Source: a virus. From it: DNA of 64,000 nucleotides. Shown here one piece after another: positions 33,241 to 42,548 of the stretch. Both the position numbers and the translations under genes were made by a program. The notes below the pieces were generated by a model. The model was not told the DNA's origin. It ran no database searches and worked only from the letters and a program-made list of their open reading frames with translations. Position 1 is the first letter of the stretch, and the number at the start of each line of letters is the position of its first letter. Location: positions 1 through 64,000 of the IMG/VR virus record IMGVR_UViG_3300047476_000597. One strand, 5' to 3'.

Positions 33241-33459
33241 TTATTCGTTTTCTTTATTTTGTTTTAAACCCTCTTGTAGTTGTTTTATAAGAGTTTCAGT
33301 TTGTTCTGTTGTTAGAAACCAATCATGCCAATTATCTTCTCCAGTTCTTGCTAGAGACAACATAATATCCCTATTATGACGTACACAACCTTGTACTTTT
33401 TTGTTGTAAACTACTAGATGTTCAACAACATCGTCTACATGTTTTACTTGTCTTTCCAT
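33241..33459 (-). CDS. Hypothetical protein, 72 aa
   Basis: Helical protein with D-N-W-H-D-W-F-L in the middle and a charged C-terminus. Unknown family. Confidence 0.7.
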   Translation of the reverse strand: MERQVKHVDDVVEHLVVYNKKVQGCVRHNRDIMLSLARTGEDNWHDWFLTTEQTETLIKQLQEGLKQNKENE

Positions 33460-33478
33460 TGTTTGTATTTTATTGTTT

Positions 33479-33760
33479 TTATAGTATTCCTGCTATTTTT
33501 AGAGCCTTTTCAGCTACTAGCTCTACTTCCTCATCTCTCCATGTATCTTCTTCATTTTTATCTTTATTGAGGTTGTCCATTGTTTGATAGAGTTCCTGCC
33601 ACTTCATACCATCTTCTATTAGTTGTTTGTAGTGTTCTGTGCAATCTTTCCAACCATTGTTGTATCCATTGTAGTCGTTGTTTATAGCTCCATCTATACT
33701 TCCACACTCAGTTGCATATTGACTAGCTCTTACTCTTATCTGTTCATTTGTTAGTATCAT
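33479..33760 (-). CDS. Hypothetical protein, 93 aa (GWKDC type)
   Basis: Begins like many small phage helical proteins (R-A-S-Q-Y-A) and has Y-N-N-G-W-K-D-C-T-E-H-Y, a recurrent phage pattern. Acidic C-terminus. Unknown function. Confidence 0.75.
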   Translation of the reverse strand: MILTNEQIRVRASQYATECGSIDGAINNDYNGYNNGWKDCTEHYKQLIEDGMKWQELYQTMDNLNKDKNEEDTWRDEEVELVAEKALKIAGIL

Positions 33761-33763
33761 AAC

Positions 33764-34027
33764 CTACTGTTTTATCTTGAATATTACCTTCTCTCCACCT
33801 AGTATTATACGATCTACTACCCACTCAGTACTAGGTATTTTACTACCTACTGATATATACGGACCACCACTAGGATCTATAGCTGTAGGATTCTCTATGT
33901 GTCCATTGATTACTTCTCCTCCTGTTATTCCCATGTAGTGAAGAGTACCTGTCATCTCTACTGTGTCTGGTTCTATTTGTGTGAATAGGATAATATCACC
34001 GTCTCTATTTTTGTACTCTGTTTTCAT
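33764..34027 (-). CDS. Hypothetical beta-rich protein, 87 aa
   Basis: Repeated beta-strand-like segments (D-I-I-L-F-T-Q-I, V-V-D-R-I-I-L-G-G) with glycine turns. It shares a one-base junction with the Nampt-like gene upstream, so it is part of the same operon. Function unknown. Confidence 0.75.
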   Translation of the reverse strand: MKTEYKNRDGDIILFTQIEPDTVEMTGTLHYMGITGGEVINGHIENPTAIDPSGGPYISVGSKIPSTEWVVDRIILGGEKVIFKIKQ

Positions 34028-35529
34028 TATTTTATTGAGTTTTTTATTCTGTTTCTTATTTCTTCTAGTGTTGTTTCTGTTATTACACCATCTTTTAGTA
34101 ATGTTTTTAGTTCACAGTTGTTGACTTCTTTCCATGATACCCGGTCTATTAACATAAAACCACCTATTGGATCTTTATAAACAGCTATCAGTCCTTTTGC
34201 TGATTTTTTAGAGCCACTATCTGTTATCGGGTCTTTGTATATTTCCCTTGGTTGACCAGCTACCTCGCAATATGTGGCTTTTATTGCGCAACCTTGACTA
34301 TCTCTAGTAGCATATCCTAGAGAGTATGAACCAACACCAAACACAACATTAGTAGATGCAAACCCTTTACTTTTGAGTCTTTTACATATTTCCTCTGCTC
34401 TGTCTAGTGTAATAGAATCCCCATATATACAGCCTATGTGAGAATCTAGTACTTTATACCCTTGTTCATTAACTGTACCACCAAAAACATCCCACAGTAG
34501 TTCTACAACACCTTTTTCTTTAGGTAACATTTGTACTTCATTCCAGTTATCTCCTTTATACTCTGAGTGATTAGATACTCTTAAACGTTCTCCGCATATA
34601 ATATCAACAGGATCACCGCTGTCAGGCCGTATTACTATTTTACCATTTCTATTCAGTATTTCATCTTTCAACTGGCAAAGATAGTCAGTACAAACTTTCC
34701 AAAGATCAAAACTATCACTAACAATAGATAGTATACCAGTAGGAAACTGTTTCATTAGTCTTCTGAAACCTTCTATTTCACTTTCTTTTCCATAAGCTGT
34801 CATTACTGCATGTTCACTAGCCGGTACACTAACACCAGCTGAGTATGGTTCATTGTAATAGTACCTAGCAGCTGCAAGAGTAGGTACGGTATCTGTACCA
34901 AAAGAAGAGGTTAAAAACCCAAGACCTGAACTAATAGCAGACTCTGGATGTTGCATACCCCTAAAAGAAAAATCGTGTAGTTGGTAATCTACAAACCACA
35001 TATTGTTACTATCCGTTTCTTTAGCTTCTTTTACTAGTAGTTTTTTGTAGGCATAAACTAAAGAGGCACTATGAAGAGGTTTCCATAATAGACTACTAAT
35101 CAGAGTTTCTAAAAAATTAGTCAACCAAAAAAACTCTGGTAGGGTATTGTGTACTGTTACTATTGGTATTTTTTCTTGCACTACACTACCTTCTGCTAAT
35201 GCCTTTATCTCTATAGGAAGATAGCCTAGGTCATGTAATGCTTCAAAATGACTAACATCATACTCAGAACCAAGATAAGCACTGAGATATTGTCTGGCTT
35301 CTTGACATACTAGATCCTTTGGTTTACTAAAAAACTCTTTGTTATACAAATCTACTATGTATTTTATAGTATACTGAACACCAAAAACCACAATAGCTTT
35401 AGCTTTTTCTGGCATAAAACCAGTGCTTCTAGGAGTAAAATTAGAAAACACTAGTTCTGTATTTTCTGGGTACATAAGATGATGAGATGTTTTATAACCA
35501 TCTGTCATCAATAATGGGTTGTTATTCAT
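34027..35529 (-). CDS. Nicotinamide phosphoribosyltransferase-like (Nampt/Namat-like)
   Basis: 500 aa, full length for Nampt. Core landmarks: F-S-N-F-T-P-R-S near the start; H-D-F-S-F-R-G-M (about 190); G-T-D-T-V-P-T-L (about 215); the catalytic-His segment S-V-P-A-S-E-H-A-V-M-T-A (about 236-247); I-V-S-D-S-F-D; and R-P-D-S-G-D-P (about 301). In the phage NARP1 route a Nampt relative (Namat) joins ADP-ribose pyrophosphate and nicotinamide to give NAD+. Its coupled partner is the Prs-like gene. Nampt versus Namat specificity cannot be told by eye. Confidence 0.92.
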   Translation of the reverse strand: MNNNPLLMTDGYKTSHHLMYPENTELVFSNFTPRSTGFMPEKAKAIVVFGVQYTIKYIVDLYNKEFFSKPKDLVCQEARQYLSAYLGSEYDVSHFEALHDLGYLPIEIKALAEGSVVQEKIPIVTVHNTLPEFFWLTNFLETLISSLLWKPLHSASLVYAYKKLLVKEAKETDSNNMWFVDYQLHDFSFRGMQHPESAISSGLGFLTSSFGTDTVPTLAAARYYYNEPYSAGVSVPASEHAVMTAYGKESEIEGFRRLMKQFPTGILSIVSDSFDLWKVCTDYLCQLKDEILNRNGKIVIRPDSGDPVDIICGERLRVSNHSEYKGDNWNEVQMLPKEKGVVELLWDVFGGTVNEQGYKVLDSHIGCIYGDSITLDRAEEICKRLKSKGFASTNVVFGVGSYSLGYATRDSQGCAIKATYCEVAGQPREIYKDPITDSGSKKSAKGLIAVYKDPIGGFMLIDRVSWKEVNNCELKTLLKDGVITETTLEEIRNRIKNSIK

Positions 35530-35539
35530 GTTTTTATAT

Positions 35540-35974
35540 TTAAAACTCTACAGTTTGTTCATTTATATTTTTTCTTTTGCTTCTTACTGAGTATGCAGCA
35601 AACTCCAGAATCTCAAGAGCCTCTTCTAGACCAGCTCTATCATCTACGAATATATTAGCGTATATTTTATTCTGATTACCATAAGGAAGATCTATAGGAT
35701 TATTATTGATAGTATCTATTAACAGGCCTTTTTCTTCACAAAACTGCATAATCTCAGGATGCCTTTCTTCTTTACAAGCAGTGAATACTACTATATAGGC
35801 ACCTACTTCCCTGGCTAGTTTTATTTTTTCTATAGTTTCATCACACTGTGCTTGTGTTTGTAATCTCCAAGAGCTTATAGTATCATCATAGTCCACAGCT
35901 ATAATAATCTTACCATGCATCATCCATTCATCTACTAGACGTAAAACGTATTTATTTTCTTTTAGGTTTCTCAT
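35540..35974 (-). CDS. HAD-superfamily phosphatase-like protein, 144 aa
   Basis: The HAD catalytic motif is I-A-V-D-Y-D-D-T-I-S (residues about 24-33). V-V-F-T-A-C-K-E (about 68) supplies motif II and I-F-V-D-D-R-A (about 118) motif III/IV. It lies between the Prs-like and Nampt-like genes with an ATGA overlap, so it is probably part of the same nucleotide pathway. The substrate is unknown. Confidence 0.85.
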   Translation of the reverse strand: MRNLKENKYVLRLVDEWMMHGKIIIAVDYDDTISSWRLQTQAQCDETIEKIKLAREVGAYIVVFTACKEERHPEIMQFCEEKGLLIDTINNNPIDLPYGNQNKIYANIFVDDRAGLEEALEILEFAAYSVRSKRKNINEQTVEF

Positions 35975-36795
35975 ATTACTTTATATTGTTTTACTATACT
36001 ATTATCAATGTCTGAGTAGCTGTTAGTGCAGTGTACAGTAGATATATACTCTTTTATAGTATTAAAACCACTGCTGAATATACCATGAGTAACGGCTAAC
36101 ACTATCTCTGGGCAATCTAGCTGTGATAGTTTTTTTGCTATTTCTATGAATGTTCTACCACCATCACATATATCATCTATAATAAGGGCTTTTTTGCCCT
36201 TCATAGACACTAGGTTGCCTACAGAGGTAGTTGTAATATTACCATGTACATCTCTTGTTTTAGAGCATACAATGGGTATTTTATCTATGTGCAGCTGTTT
36301 TAATAGTGAGTATATCTTTTTACTAGCCCCCTCATCTGGGCACACTATCTCATAGTCAGACAGCTGGTCTATTACATGGGCTATAAAAACAGCGTTAGAC
36401 TCTACTACAAGATTGTTTATACAAGCATCTGTAACAGCTTCATTATGAGGATCTAATACAGATACATAAGAGTAGTTCTGACTGTTTATAATAGGAGCTA
36501 TTATATCTTTTAGATAAGATGTTCCTCCCTTTTTAAACTGTCTATCACTCCTTCCACCTAGTAGATAAGGAATAAATACTCCTATATCTTTACACCCTAT
36601 TCTTTTTAGTGCAGCTGTAATACATAACAGTATCTCAATATCTTGAAAAGAATTTATTCTGTGTTGTATTTCTATTTTATCATCTTTTTCTATTTTAATA
36701 GGATCAACCCAAGCATCTTGTTGACTATCAGGAAACCATGTTATAAACACAGTGTCATTGTATATGTTAACACTCTTTCTTTGTTGCATTCTCAT
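35971..36795 (-). CDS. Ribose-phosphate pyrophosphokinase-like (Prs/Adps-like)
   Basis: 274 aa, shorter than cellular PRPP synthase (about 315). Visible parts: I-P-Y-L-L-G-G-R-S-D-R (about 90), V-L-D-P-H-N-E-A (about 125), C-P-D-E-G-A-S, the flexible-loop region S-K-T-R-D-V-H-G, and the PRPP loop A-L-I-I-D-D-I-C-D-G-G-R-T (about 210-222). In NARP1 an enzyme of this type (Adps) adds pyrophosphate to ADP-ribose. The pairing with the Nampt-like gene makes that role more likely than ordinary PRPP synthesis. Confidence 0.88.
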   Translation of the reverse strand: MRMQQRKSVNIYNDTVFITWFPDSQQDAWVDPIKIEKDDKIEIQHRINSFQDIEILLCITAALKRIGCKDIGVFIPYLLGGRSDRQFKKGGTSYLKDIIAPIINSQNYSYVSVLDPHNEAVTDACINNLVVESNAVFIAHVIDQLSDYEIVCPDEGASKKIYSLLKQLHIDKIPIVCSKTRDVHGNITTTSVGNLVSMKGKKALIIDDICDGGRTFIEIAKKLSQLDCPEIVLAVTHGIFSSGFNTIKEYISTVHCTNSYSDIDNSIVKQYKVI

Positions 36796-36997
36796 ATGTT
36801 TTTATTAGTTCCTCATATATACTCTTGTAATCACTATGCTGCCCTACATTCATATCAGGAAACATCTCTCGTTTCATATGGAGGGCATCAAAGATAATCT
36901 GTTTTACTTTTTCATCTTGCATTAATAACAGTTTTTCTTCTGCATCTGTCTTTTTTGGTGGTGGCCATACCATGTCATACATTGAGTCGTCTTTCAT
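36767..36997 (-). CDS. Hypothetical protein, 76 aa
   Basis: Acidic, helical protein with a W-P-P-P-K turn near the start. It bridges the DnaB and Prs-like genes with a one-base junction and a 29-base overlap. Unknown function. Confidence 0.7.
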   Translation of the reverse strand: MKDDSMYDMVWPPPKKTDAEEKLLLMQDEKVKQIIFDALHMKREMFPDMNVGQHSDYKSIYEELIKTYENATKKEC

Positions 36998-38169
36998 TAC
37001 GTTGCTTTATTTAGTATTAACGATTTCTTTGGTGGTTCTATTGATGCCTGTGGTGTTTTGAACCACTCACCGGATGTTACCTCTTTGTACAGATACTCTG
37101 GTGGTGGATTATCTGGTGCTGTTCTTGGCAATATTTTCAATGTACCATATTGAGGATGTATACCTAGTGGGTACCCTATGTTAGCTGCACCAAAATTGTT
37201 CTTAATAATATGCATTGATCTAAAATACTCTAACCCTTCTTCATCTTTCATTTTATGAAGATCATAACCAAGATAGTGATGTCCTGACTCTTTAGTTATG
37301 TGTACGTTGGGATTCAATAGAGCTATTACTATATCTGCTGCTTTTTGTGTTTGTGATGTATCTGCAAAATCACTGAGTTTAGGTACCAGATCTCCTAATC
37401 TCTGTCTTTGTGTACTAGATATATCTCTATTTAGGTGTTGTACTATTACTGGTGACATACCATACACATCTCTTGCGTGTACCATAGTTCTATTGAATTT
37501 GTTTACTAATCCTCTTTCATCTAACCCTTGTTCCTGGTCTAGTACAGATGCATTATCGCCTATTACCAGCACTATGTGATTAGGATGATTAGGCTCGTAT
37601 GTATCTGCAGCCAGTATATTATCATAGCTTTTATCCTCTTTATTCTTTTTGTGTATTGTACCATGTCTTTTAGCAAATGCTTCTATGAACATACTGATAC
37701 CACTAGGATTCTTACTACCATTGATACATACTAGCAGATCATCTTTCTCCCAATCATCTAACAGTTTATACCAGCTGCTTACTAGTTCGTACTGACCTTT
37801 AGTTAGCTTAGTTGTATCTCTACCCAATATTCTTTTAGCTGTTATCTCTTCGCCTACACTCTCATATATCTTTCTTGAGACCCATCGAGCTGTGTATTCT
37901 ACCTGTTTTCTTTCCATCAGGAATGAGATTATAGATAGTCTCACACCTTTTGGTTGATTCTGTAGGTACCAGTCTATAGGGTCTGTTATAAACGTTGTCT
38001 GTACCATGGTTGATTTACCAGCTGTAGGTTCACCGCCTATTAGAATCAACCTATTCTTGGTTATCTCTACATGTTTATTGACTCTTTCTAGATTGACTGG
38101 TATACTGATAGTAACATCTGGATTCATTCCCAGTTTGACCGCTTCATCTAGATCTTTTGCTAAACTCAT
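36997..38169 (-). CDS. dnaB: DnaB-type replicative helicase, 390 aa
   Basis: RecA-fold ring helicase without the usual N-terminal primase-interaction domain. Walker A is G-G-E-P-T-A-G-K-S-T (about 46), Walker B H-I-V-L-V-I-G-D-N (about 200), followed by Q-H-L-N-R-D (DnaB H3-like) and D-S-A-D/F-A-D-T-S-type H4 segments near 260-270. It unwinds DNA ahead of PolA. The missing N-terminal domain suggests a special loader or primase contact. Confidence 0.88.
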   Translation of the reverse strand: MSLAKDLDEAVKLGMNPDVTISIPVNLERVNKHVEITKNRLILIGGEPTAGKSTMVQTTFITDPIDWYLQNQPKGVRLSIISFLMERKQVEYTARWVSRKIYESVGEEITAKRILGRDTTKLTKGQYELVSSWYKLLDDWEKDDLLVCINGSKNPSGISMFIEAFAKRHGTIHKKNKEDKSYDNILAADTYEPNHPNHIVLVIGDNASVLDQEQGLDERGLVNKFNRTMVHARDVYGMSPVIVQHLNRDISSTQRQRLGDLVPKLSDFADTSQTQKAADIVIALLNPNVHITKESGHHYLGYDLHKMKDEEGLEYFRSMHIIKNNFGAANIGYPLGIHPQYGTLKILPRTAPDNPPPEYLYKEVTSGEWFKTPQASIEPPKKSLILNKAT

Positions 38170-38180
38170 TCTATTATTTT

Positions 38181-38666
38181 TTATCCACAGTTAAACTCTT
38201 CAAACTCTTGTACTTCCGGCAAAGATACATTCAACCAGTTTCTCCATTGTTTTTGATTTAACCAGGGTTCCATACCAGAGACATACTCCATTTCATTCCT
38301 ACCTTTTCTATAGCTGTCTTCCATTGTATTAGTAAGAAACACCTTAGCTGCTTTTAGTAGCTGGTCTGCAGTTACTTCTCCACTGTCTATTATTCTGTTG
38401 TATTTTTCTCTTAACAGTTCCTCATTCTTTTTGAATGGTTTATTGCAAACAAAACGCTGTTCTTTATACTCAAAAGACCTCATTGATGGCCATTGATTCC
38501 AAAACGCATCCCATTCTTCAGCTAGATGACCGGCTGGTTTAGTTCTTTTTTTACTTTTCTTGTTAACACTCTTCCAGTGCTCATAGGTACACTCTGTTTG
38601 CATACCCAGCTGGAACTGTTTACCATAGAGTAGTATACTCTCAAACTCTTTCTCTGTAACAGCCAT
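38181..38666 (-). CDS. Hypothetical protein next to DnaB, possible loader, 161 aa
   Basis: Tryptophan-rich segment (E-E-W-D-A-F-W-N-Q-W-P-S-M-R-S-F), then a helical domain (E-E-L-L-R-E-K-Y-N-R-I-I, T-A-D-Q-L-L-K-A-A-K). Similar layouts occur in phage replisome organiser or helicase-loading proteins. The only evidence for a loader role is this pattern and the position directly upstream of dnaB. Confidence 0.75.
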   Translation of the reverse strand: MAVTEKEFESILLYGKQFQLGMQTECTYEHWKSVNKKSKKRTKPAGHLAEEWDAFWNQWPSMRSFEYKEQRFVCNKPFKKNEELLREKYNRIIDSGEVTADQLLKAAKVFLTNTMEDSYRKGRNEMEYVSGMEPWLNQKQWRNWLNVSLPEVQEFEEFNCG

Positions 38667-38677
38667 AGTCGTGTGTT

Positions 38678-39382
38678 TTAATCTTCATACGCTTCTTTTG
38701 TTGCCTCATATTCAGCATCATCTTCATCTATCTCTATAGTACAACTGTTCATCCATAGTGATGCTAACCATGCTTCTATACTGTGATTGTATATCTTTGT
38801 TTTTCTAGAATCTACTACATCTTCTTTATACCAGACATTACTTATTATATTAGTTTTTTTGTCTATTATCATTTTTATATCATAGCTTTGGTTACTAGAA
38901 TATCTGCTGGTAGATTCTTGTTTCTCTCCTATATTAACCCAGGTATGCCCATAATCAGTTAGTTTTATCTGTAACACTAGCTCCGGGTTTTCATACAGCT
39001 GTCCTCTGTATTTGTTTACTATCTCAGACAGTTTCCAGTTCTGTTTTTCTGGTACAGCCAGTATACTACTGATAGTATCCTTCATCTTTTGTTTGTGTAC
39101 CTCTAGTATACCAACAGCTGACTCCTCTATGACACGTACCATCATTGTTGAGTATGATGACAGCTGAAGAGCATCTAGATTGATCTCTAATTTCTCTTTC
39201 ATTATTTTCTTAACAGAGTCTGCTATATCTTCATATGATGACAGTGCGTTTTCTATTACACCACTCATCATCTTTGTCAGCTGTGTTTCTACCATTTTCT
39301 CTATGGCACCAGACTGTATTTGTTCTTCTATTTTACTTTCGATTATACTCTGTATATCGAGTCCTGTTTTTGTTGTGTTCAT
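38678..39382 (-). CDS. Hypothetical protein, 234 aa
   Basis: The helical N-terminal half (coiled-coil-like, M/I/L repeats) and a more globular, tryptophan-containing C-terminal half resemble other large-phage hypotheticals. No function assigned. The C-terminus is acidic (E-D-D-A-E-Y-E). Confidence 0.8.
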   Translation of the reverse strand: MNTTKTGLDIQSIIESKIEEQIQSGAIEKMVETQLTKMMSGVIENALSSYEDIADSVKKIMKEKLEINLDALQLSSYSTMMVRVIEESAVGILEVHKQKMKDTISSILAVPEKQNWKLSEIVNKYRGQLYENPELVLQIKLTDYGHTWVNIGEKQESTSRYSSNQSYDIKMIIDKKTNIISNVWYKEDVVDSRKTKIYNHSIEAWLASLWMNSCTIEIDEDDAEYEATKEAYED

Positions 39383-39558
39383 TGTTTGTTTTTTATCTTG
39401 TTTAATTTCCGTATAACATTACTCTTTAACCGTATTTCTTCAGCAGCTGTATCAGCTATTGGTCCACTCCATGGATGTTTTACTACCATCTCCCAGTAAT
39501 CCAGTCCTACCTGATGGTGTTTTATTCTTTTATCTATCTCTCTAGTTCTACACCACAT
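39379..39558 (-). CDS. Small basic protein, 59 aa
   Basis: Reads M-W-C-R-T-R-E-I-D-K and ends in a lysine-rich tail. Its TAATG start overlap with the upstream gene and ATGA overlap with the downstream gene support translation. It contains W-E-M and H-P-W-S-G-P turns. Unknown function. Confidence 0.75.
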   Translation of the reverse strand: MWCRTREIDKRIKHHQVGLDYWEMVVKHPWSGPIADTAAEEIRLKSNVIRKLNKIKNKQ

Positions 39559-39782
39559 TACAGAGAGTTTAAGAGTTCTTCTTTTGTGTGAAACAGCTGC
39601 GATTCTGTATACTTTCCAACACCCATACTTTCCAGCTGGTACACTATTTCTAACAGCTGTTTGCTGTCTACTGGATGTAATTTTTCAGTAATAGTTAGTT
39701 CTCTTACTATAGCTGTCTTAACCTTATCTTGGCTTATTAGCCACACTAGATCTCCTGCTTGGTATTTTGTTTCTATTGTCAT
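39558..39782 (-). CDS. Hypothetical protein, 74 aa
   Basis: Starts with a beta-barrel-like pattern Y-Q-A-G-D-L-V-W-L-I (typical of small KOW/SH3-like proteins) followed by helical segments. TAATG coupling to the next gene. Unknown function. Confidence 0.75.
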   Translation of the reverse strand: MTIETKYQAGDLVWLISQDKVKTAIVRELTITEKLHPVDSKQLLEIVYQLESMGVGKYTESQLFHTKEELLNSL

Positions 39783-39793
39783 GTTTTTTGTTT

Positions 39794-40087
39794 TTACTTT
39801 TTGTAGAATATGTGATAGGATTCTTCCAGTTTTATAGTTACCGTACTTAAAAAGGCATACTGATCTTGGATAACATTTGGTATTCCTTGATTATCTTGTA
39901 GTACATAGAATCTTCTTGGTTCTAGTAGTTTTCTTTCAGTGTTATACTCATAAAACTGGTACTCTTTAGCCCATACTACTATATTACCCATCTCTGTACC
40001 GCAAGACAGTATTTCTGCATCTACTATCATTAGTACACTATTTTCACCTTTGTATGGTAGCTGGTACTTTGTTATTTGTGCTGACAT
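39794..40087 (-). CDS. Hypothetical beta-rich protein, 97 aa
   Basis: Beta-rich soluble protein downstream of the polymerase; no family recognised. It may be an accessory of the replication cluster by position only. Confidence 0.75.
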   Translation of the reverse strand: MSAQITKYQLPYKGENSVLMIVDAEILSCGTEMGNIVVWAKEYQFYEYNTERKLLEPRRFYVLQDNQGIPNVIQDQYAFLSTVTIKLEESYHIFYKK

Positions 40088-40100
40088 GCTTTTTGTATTA

Positions 40101-42311
40101 CTAATGATTCCAATATGTTGTTAATACTCCTTCTGCGTCCATCTTTACTTTACTACAGTACATCTGAGCTCCTACTTTCATTAGAGTTTCTATCAGCTGT
40201 CTGCCTTGTTCTCCGTACTCTTCTTTTACTTCTGCAAGACTCTCATCGTGTATTAGGTTAATGAGCCATATCTTATCACGTAGATTATTCTCTATTTGAT
40301 ATTTTCTGAACAGAACACCAAACGTCTTAGTTTGACTACCGGCCTGGCCCTGAATACGGTAATTTTGGGCGCACCTTTTGAGGGATCCTTCTATTATTGC
40401 ATACAGTTTTACTAGATTACTGAACCCTGGGTGTTTATTCTCAGCCTCTTCTTTAGCTGCTTGTTTATCATGGTATTTCATATTTTGGTAGTTACTAGGC
40501 AATATTTCCGCTATTTTATTTTTAGCTTCTAGCATACGTTCATAGTCCGGTTCCCAGTATCTTCTACCAGTTATTGAATCTATATCTATGTATCCATGCT
40601 CCAGTGCTTCTCTATGACTGTCATCAAAATACTGTTTGAGGCCAGGAAAGGCTTCTAGGTAGCTGTCTATAAACTTCTGAGCAGTATCTTTATCCACATT
40701 AAGATCATCTTTTAATGTGAATGCGCTTCCACCATATATAATCTTGAATGACAAACTCTTAGCATCATTACGTTCTTTTGGGTGTGTACTCTTACTAATG
40801 AGTAGATTAGGGTCACTACGCAGTACTCTGAATAGTTTAGTAGCTGTCATACTGTGATAGTCTTTACCATGAATAGGATCTCCTTCATTAAAAAACCGTA
40901 ACATAGTAGGGTCTCCAGATACATCAGCTACTATTCGAGCTTCTTGTGATGAATAGTCACAATTTACTATTTTACAACCAGCTGCAGCTGTAAAGGCTTT
41001 TCTGTAATCAGAATCTGAAGGTACGTTTTGAAGATTTGGCCCCCTAGAACTCATCCTTCCCGTATTAAGAATTTGCTTATATGATGTGTGTACACGGCCT
41101 GTTATAGGGTGTATATATTTCAACCAGTCTTTACCGAATGTAGTTACACACTGTTCTGATACCTTGAATAACAGATAGTTGAGTATTAGATCTTTCTCTT
41201 CTACGATGTCTGTCTCTTTATCATCATTGTATCGTTCTTTATACGGCCCATCTAGTAGCTTAGTAAGACTCTTAGCACCAGCTGTATACTCCATTTTGCC
41301 TGTCTGTTTACTCTTTTCCATAGGACAGAATCCTAGGTGCCGAAACAGCTCAATAACCTGCTTACTACTGGTCCATTGTATGCTACATGTATACTCAGCT
41401 CGGAACATATCAGGGGGTGCACAGAATGACCTATGATTAGCTACTACCCAGTCATCTAGTTTCTTCTTACGATGATTGTATATCAGTAGATTCTTCTCAT
41501 AGGTACGTAGCCATTGCTCTTTATCAAACTCCATACCCTTCAGTTCTATATCAGCCAGCACTAAACAGAACTCATTCTCTAGCTGGTGTACAACAACCGG
41601 ATTATACCCTCTAAAACCCTTCAGCTGTTTATCTCTGATATACAGAGGATAGATGATGTCATCAGCACCATATAGTATCTGAGATTCTGTGAATGGAGTA
41701 TCTCTGATTGTCAGGAACCCTTTACGTATTCTCTTATCTATATACAGCTGTTCAGTATCTTCTTCTCCTGTATCTTCTGTGAATAGGTCTCTCTCTTGTA
41801 CAGCTGCAACACCTAGGTATCTGTTAGCCATTGCTTCCAGAGAATAGCTGAATCCTTTCGGGTTGGTTTTACTCTTACCTAGGCCGTTTGTAAGATTTTG
41901 CTCTACTAACATGACGTCCCATATATACCAGAATAGAATACCGTAGTTGTGTAATAGATGTTTAGCCTCGAACCGAATATTAGCACCTACCCACAACCGG
42001 CTCTTATCAGAAAACAGAGGTTTCAATGGTTCTATATCAACAGTACGAGTGTCTATAACATAGACACGTTCTTTAGTGCCTATCTGGAGCATGACCACAG
42101 CTGACAGGTATGGGTCTAGTCCTGGCTGATACACATTTTCATTACGGTATGTATTCAGTCTATAACGTCTTGTAGTTTCAATATCAATCGCCAGTATACT
42201 ATGTTGAGAACAGTACTCATAACACTCATCTATTGTTGCATATACTATCTTCCTAGAGTACTGTTCATTCTTAGGACCAATGAACCTAATCTCTGCTTCT
42301 GGTATTTTCAT
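40101..42311 (-). CDS. polA: Family A DNA polymerase with 3'-5' exonuclease
   Basis: 736 aa. The exonuclease domain shows Exo I L-A-I-D-I-E-T-T (about 42-49), A-N-I-R-F-E-A-K-H (Exo II) and Y-G-A-D-D (Exo III). The polymerase domain carries motif A N-C-D-Y-S-S-Q-E-A-R-I (about 442-452), motif B K-S-L-S-F-K-I-I-Y-G-G (about 520) and motif C L-I-H-D-E-S (about 697). No 5'-3' exonuclease part is present, as in T7-like and many phage polymerases. It replicates the phage genome with the DnaB-type helicase and primase of this window. Confidence 0.96.
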   Translation of the reverse strand: MKIPEAEIRFIGPKNEQYSRKIVYATIDECYEYCSQHSILAIDIETTRRYRLNTYRNENVYQPGLDPYLSAVVMLQIGTKERVYVIDTRTVDIEPLKPLFSDKSRLWVGANIRFEAKHLLHNYGILFWYIWDVMLVEQNLTNGLGKSKTNPKGFSYSLEAMANRYLGVAAVQERDLFTEDTGEEDTEQLYIDKRIRKGFLTIRDTPFTESQILYGADDIIYPLYIRDKQLKGFRGYNPVVVHQLENEFCLVLADIELKGMEFDKEQWLRTYEKNLLIYNHRKKKLDDWVVANHRSFCAPPDMFRAEYTCSIQWTSSKQVIELFRHLGFCPMEKSKQTGKMEYTAGAKSLTKLLDGPYKERYNDDKETDIVEEKDLILNYLLFKVSEQCVTTFGKDWLKYIHPITGRVHTSYKQILNTGRMSSRGPNLQNVPSDSDYRKAFTAAAGCKIVNCDYSSQEARIVADVSGDPTMLRFFNEGDPIHGKDYHSMTATKLFRVLRSDPNLLISKSTHPKERNDAKSLSFKIIYGGSAFTLKDDLNVDKDTAQKFIDSYLEAFPGLKQYFDDSHREALEHGYIDIDSITGRRYWEPDYERMLEAKNKIAEILPSNYQNMKYHDKQAAKEEAENKHPGFSNLVKLYAIIEGSLKRCAQNYRIQGQAGSQTKTFGVLFRKYQIENNLRDKIWLINLIHDESLAEVKEEYGEQGRQLIETLMKVGAQMYCSKVKMDAEGVLTTYWNH

Positions 42312-42322
42312 GTTTTTGTTTA

Positions 42323-42547
42323 TTAGTCCATTATATAGTCAGCTGGTGTATTATCTACCTGTTCTGCTTGGTCTATTTTTTCTTGTACTATTTTGTTTAA
42401 AAGATCATAATACAGGTCTAACCATTTAACAGTCTCAGCTCTACATCTTTCTATTTCTTTTTCATAGTCTTTTATTATGTGATTATGTGCTATATTACAC
42501 ACTATTAAAACTACTATTGCTGTTATTGTTGCTGCAAACATTTCCAT
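42323..42547 (-). CDS. Small membrane-anchored coiled-coil protein, 74 aa
   Basis: One N-terminal transmembrane helix (residues 3-20, I-T-A-I-V-V-L-I-V), then a charged helical tail with heptad-like E/I/L. First of three adjacent membrane proteins. Unknown function. Confidence 0.75.
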   Translation of the reverse strand: MEMFAATITAIVVLIVCNIAHNHIIKDYEKEIERCRAETVKWLDLYYDLLNKIVQEKIDQAEQVDNTPADYIMD

Positions 42548-42548
42548 A

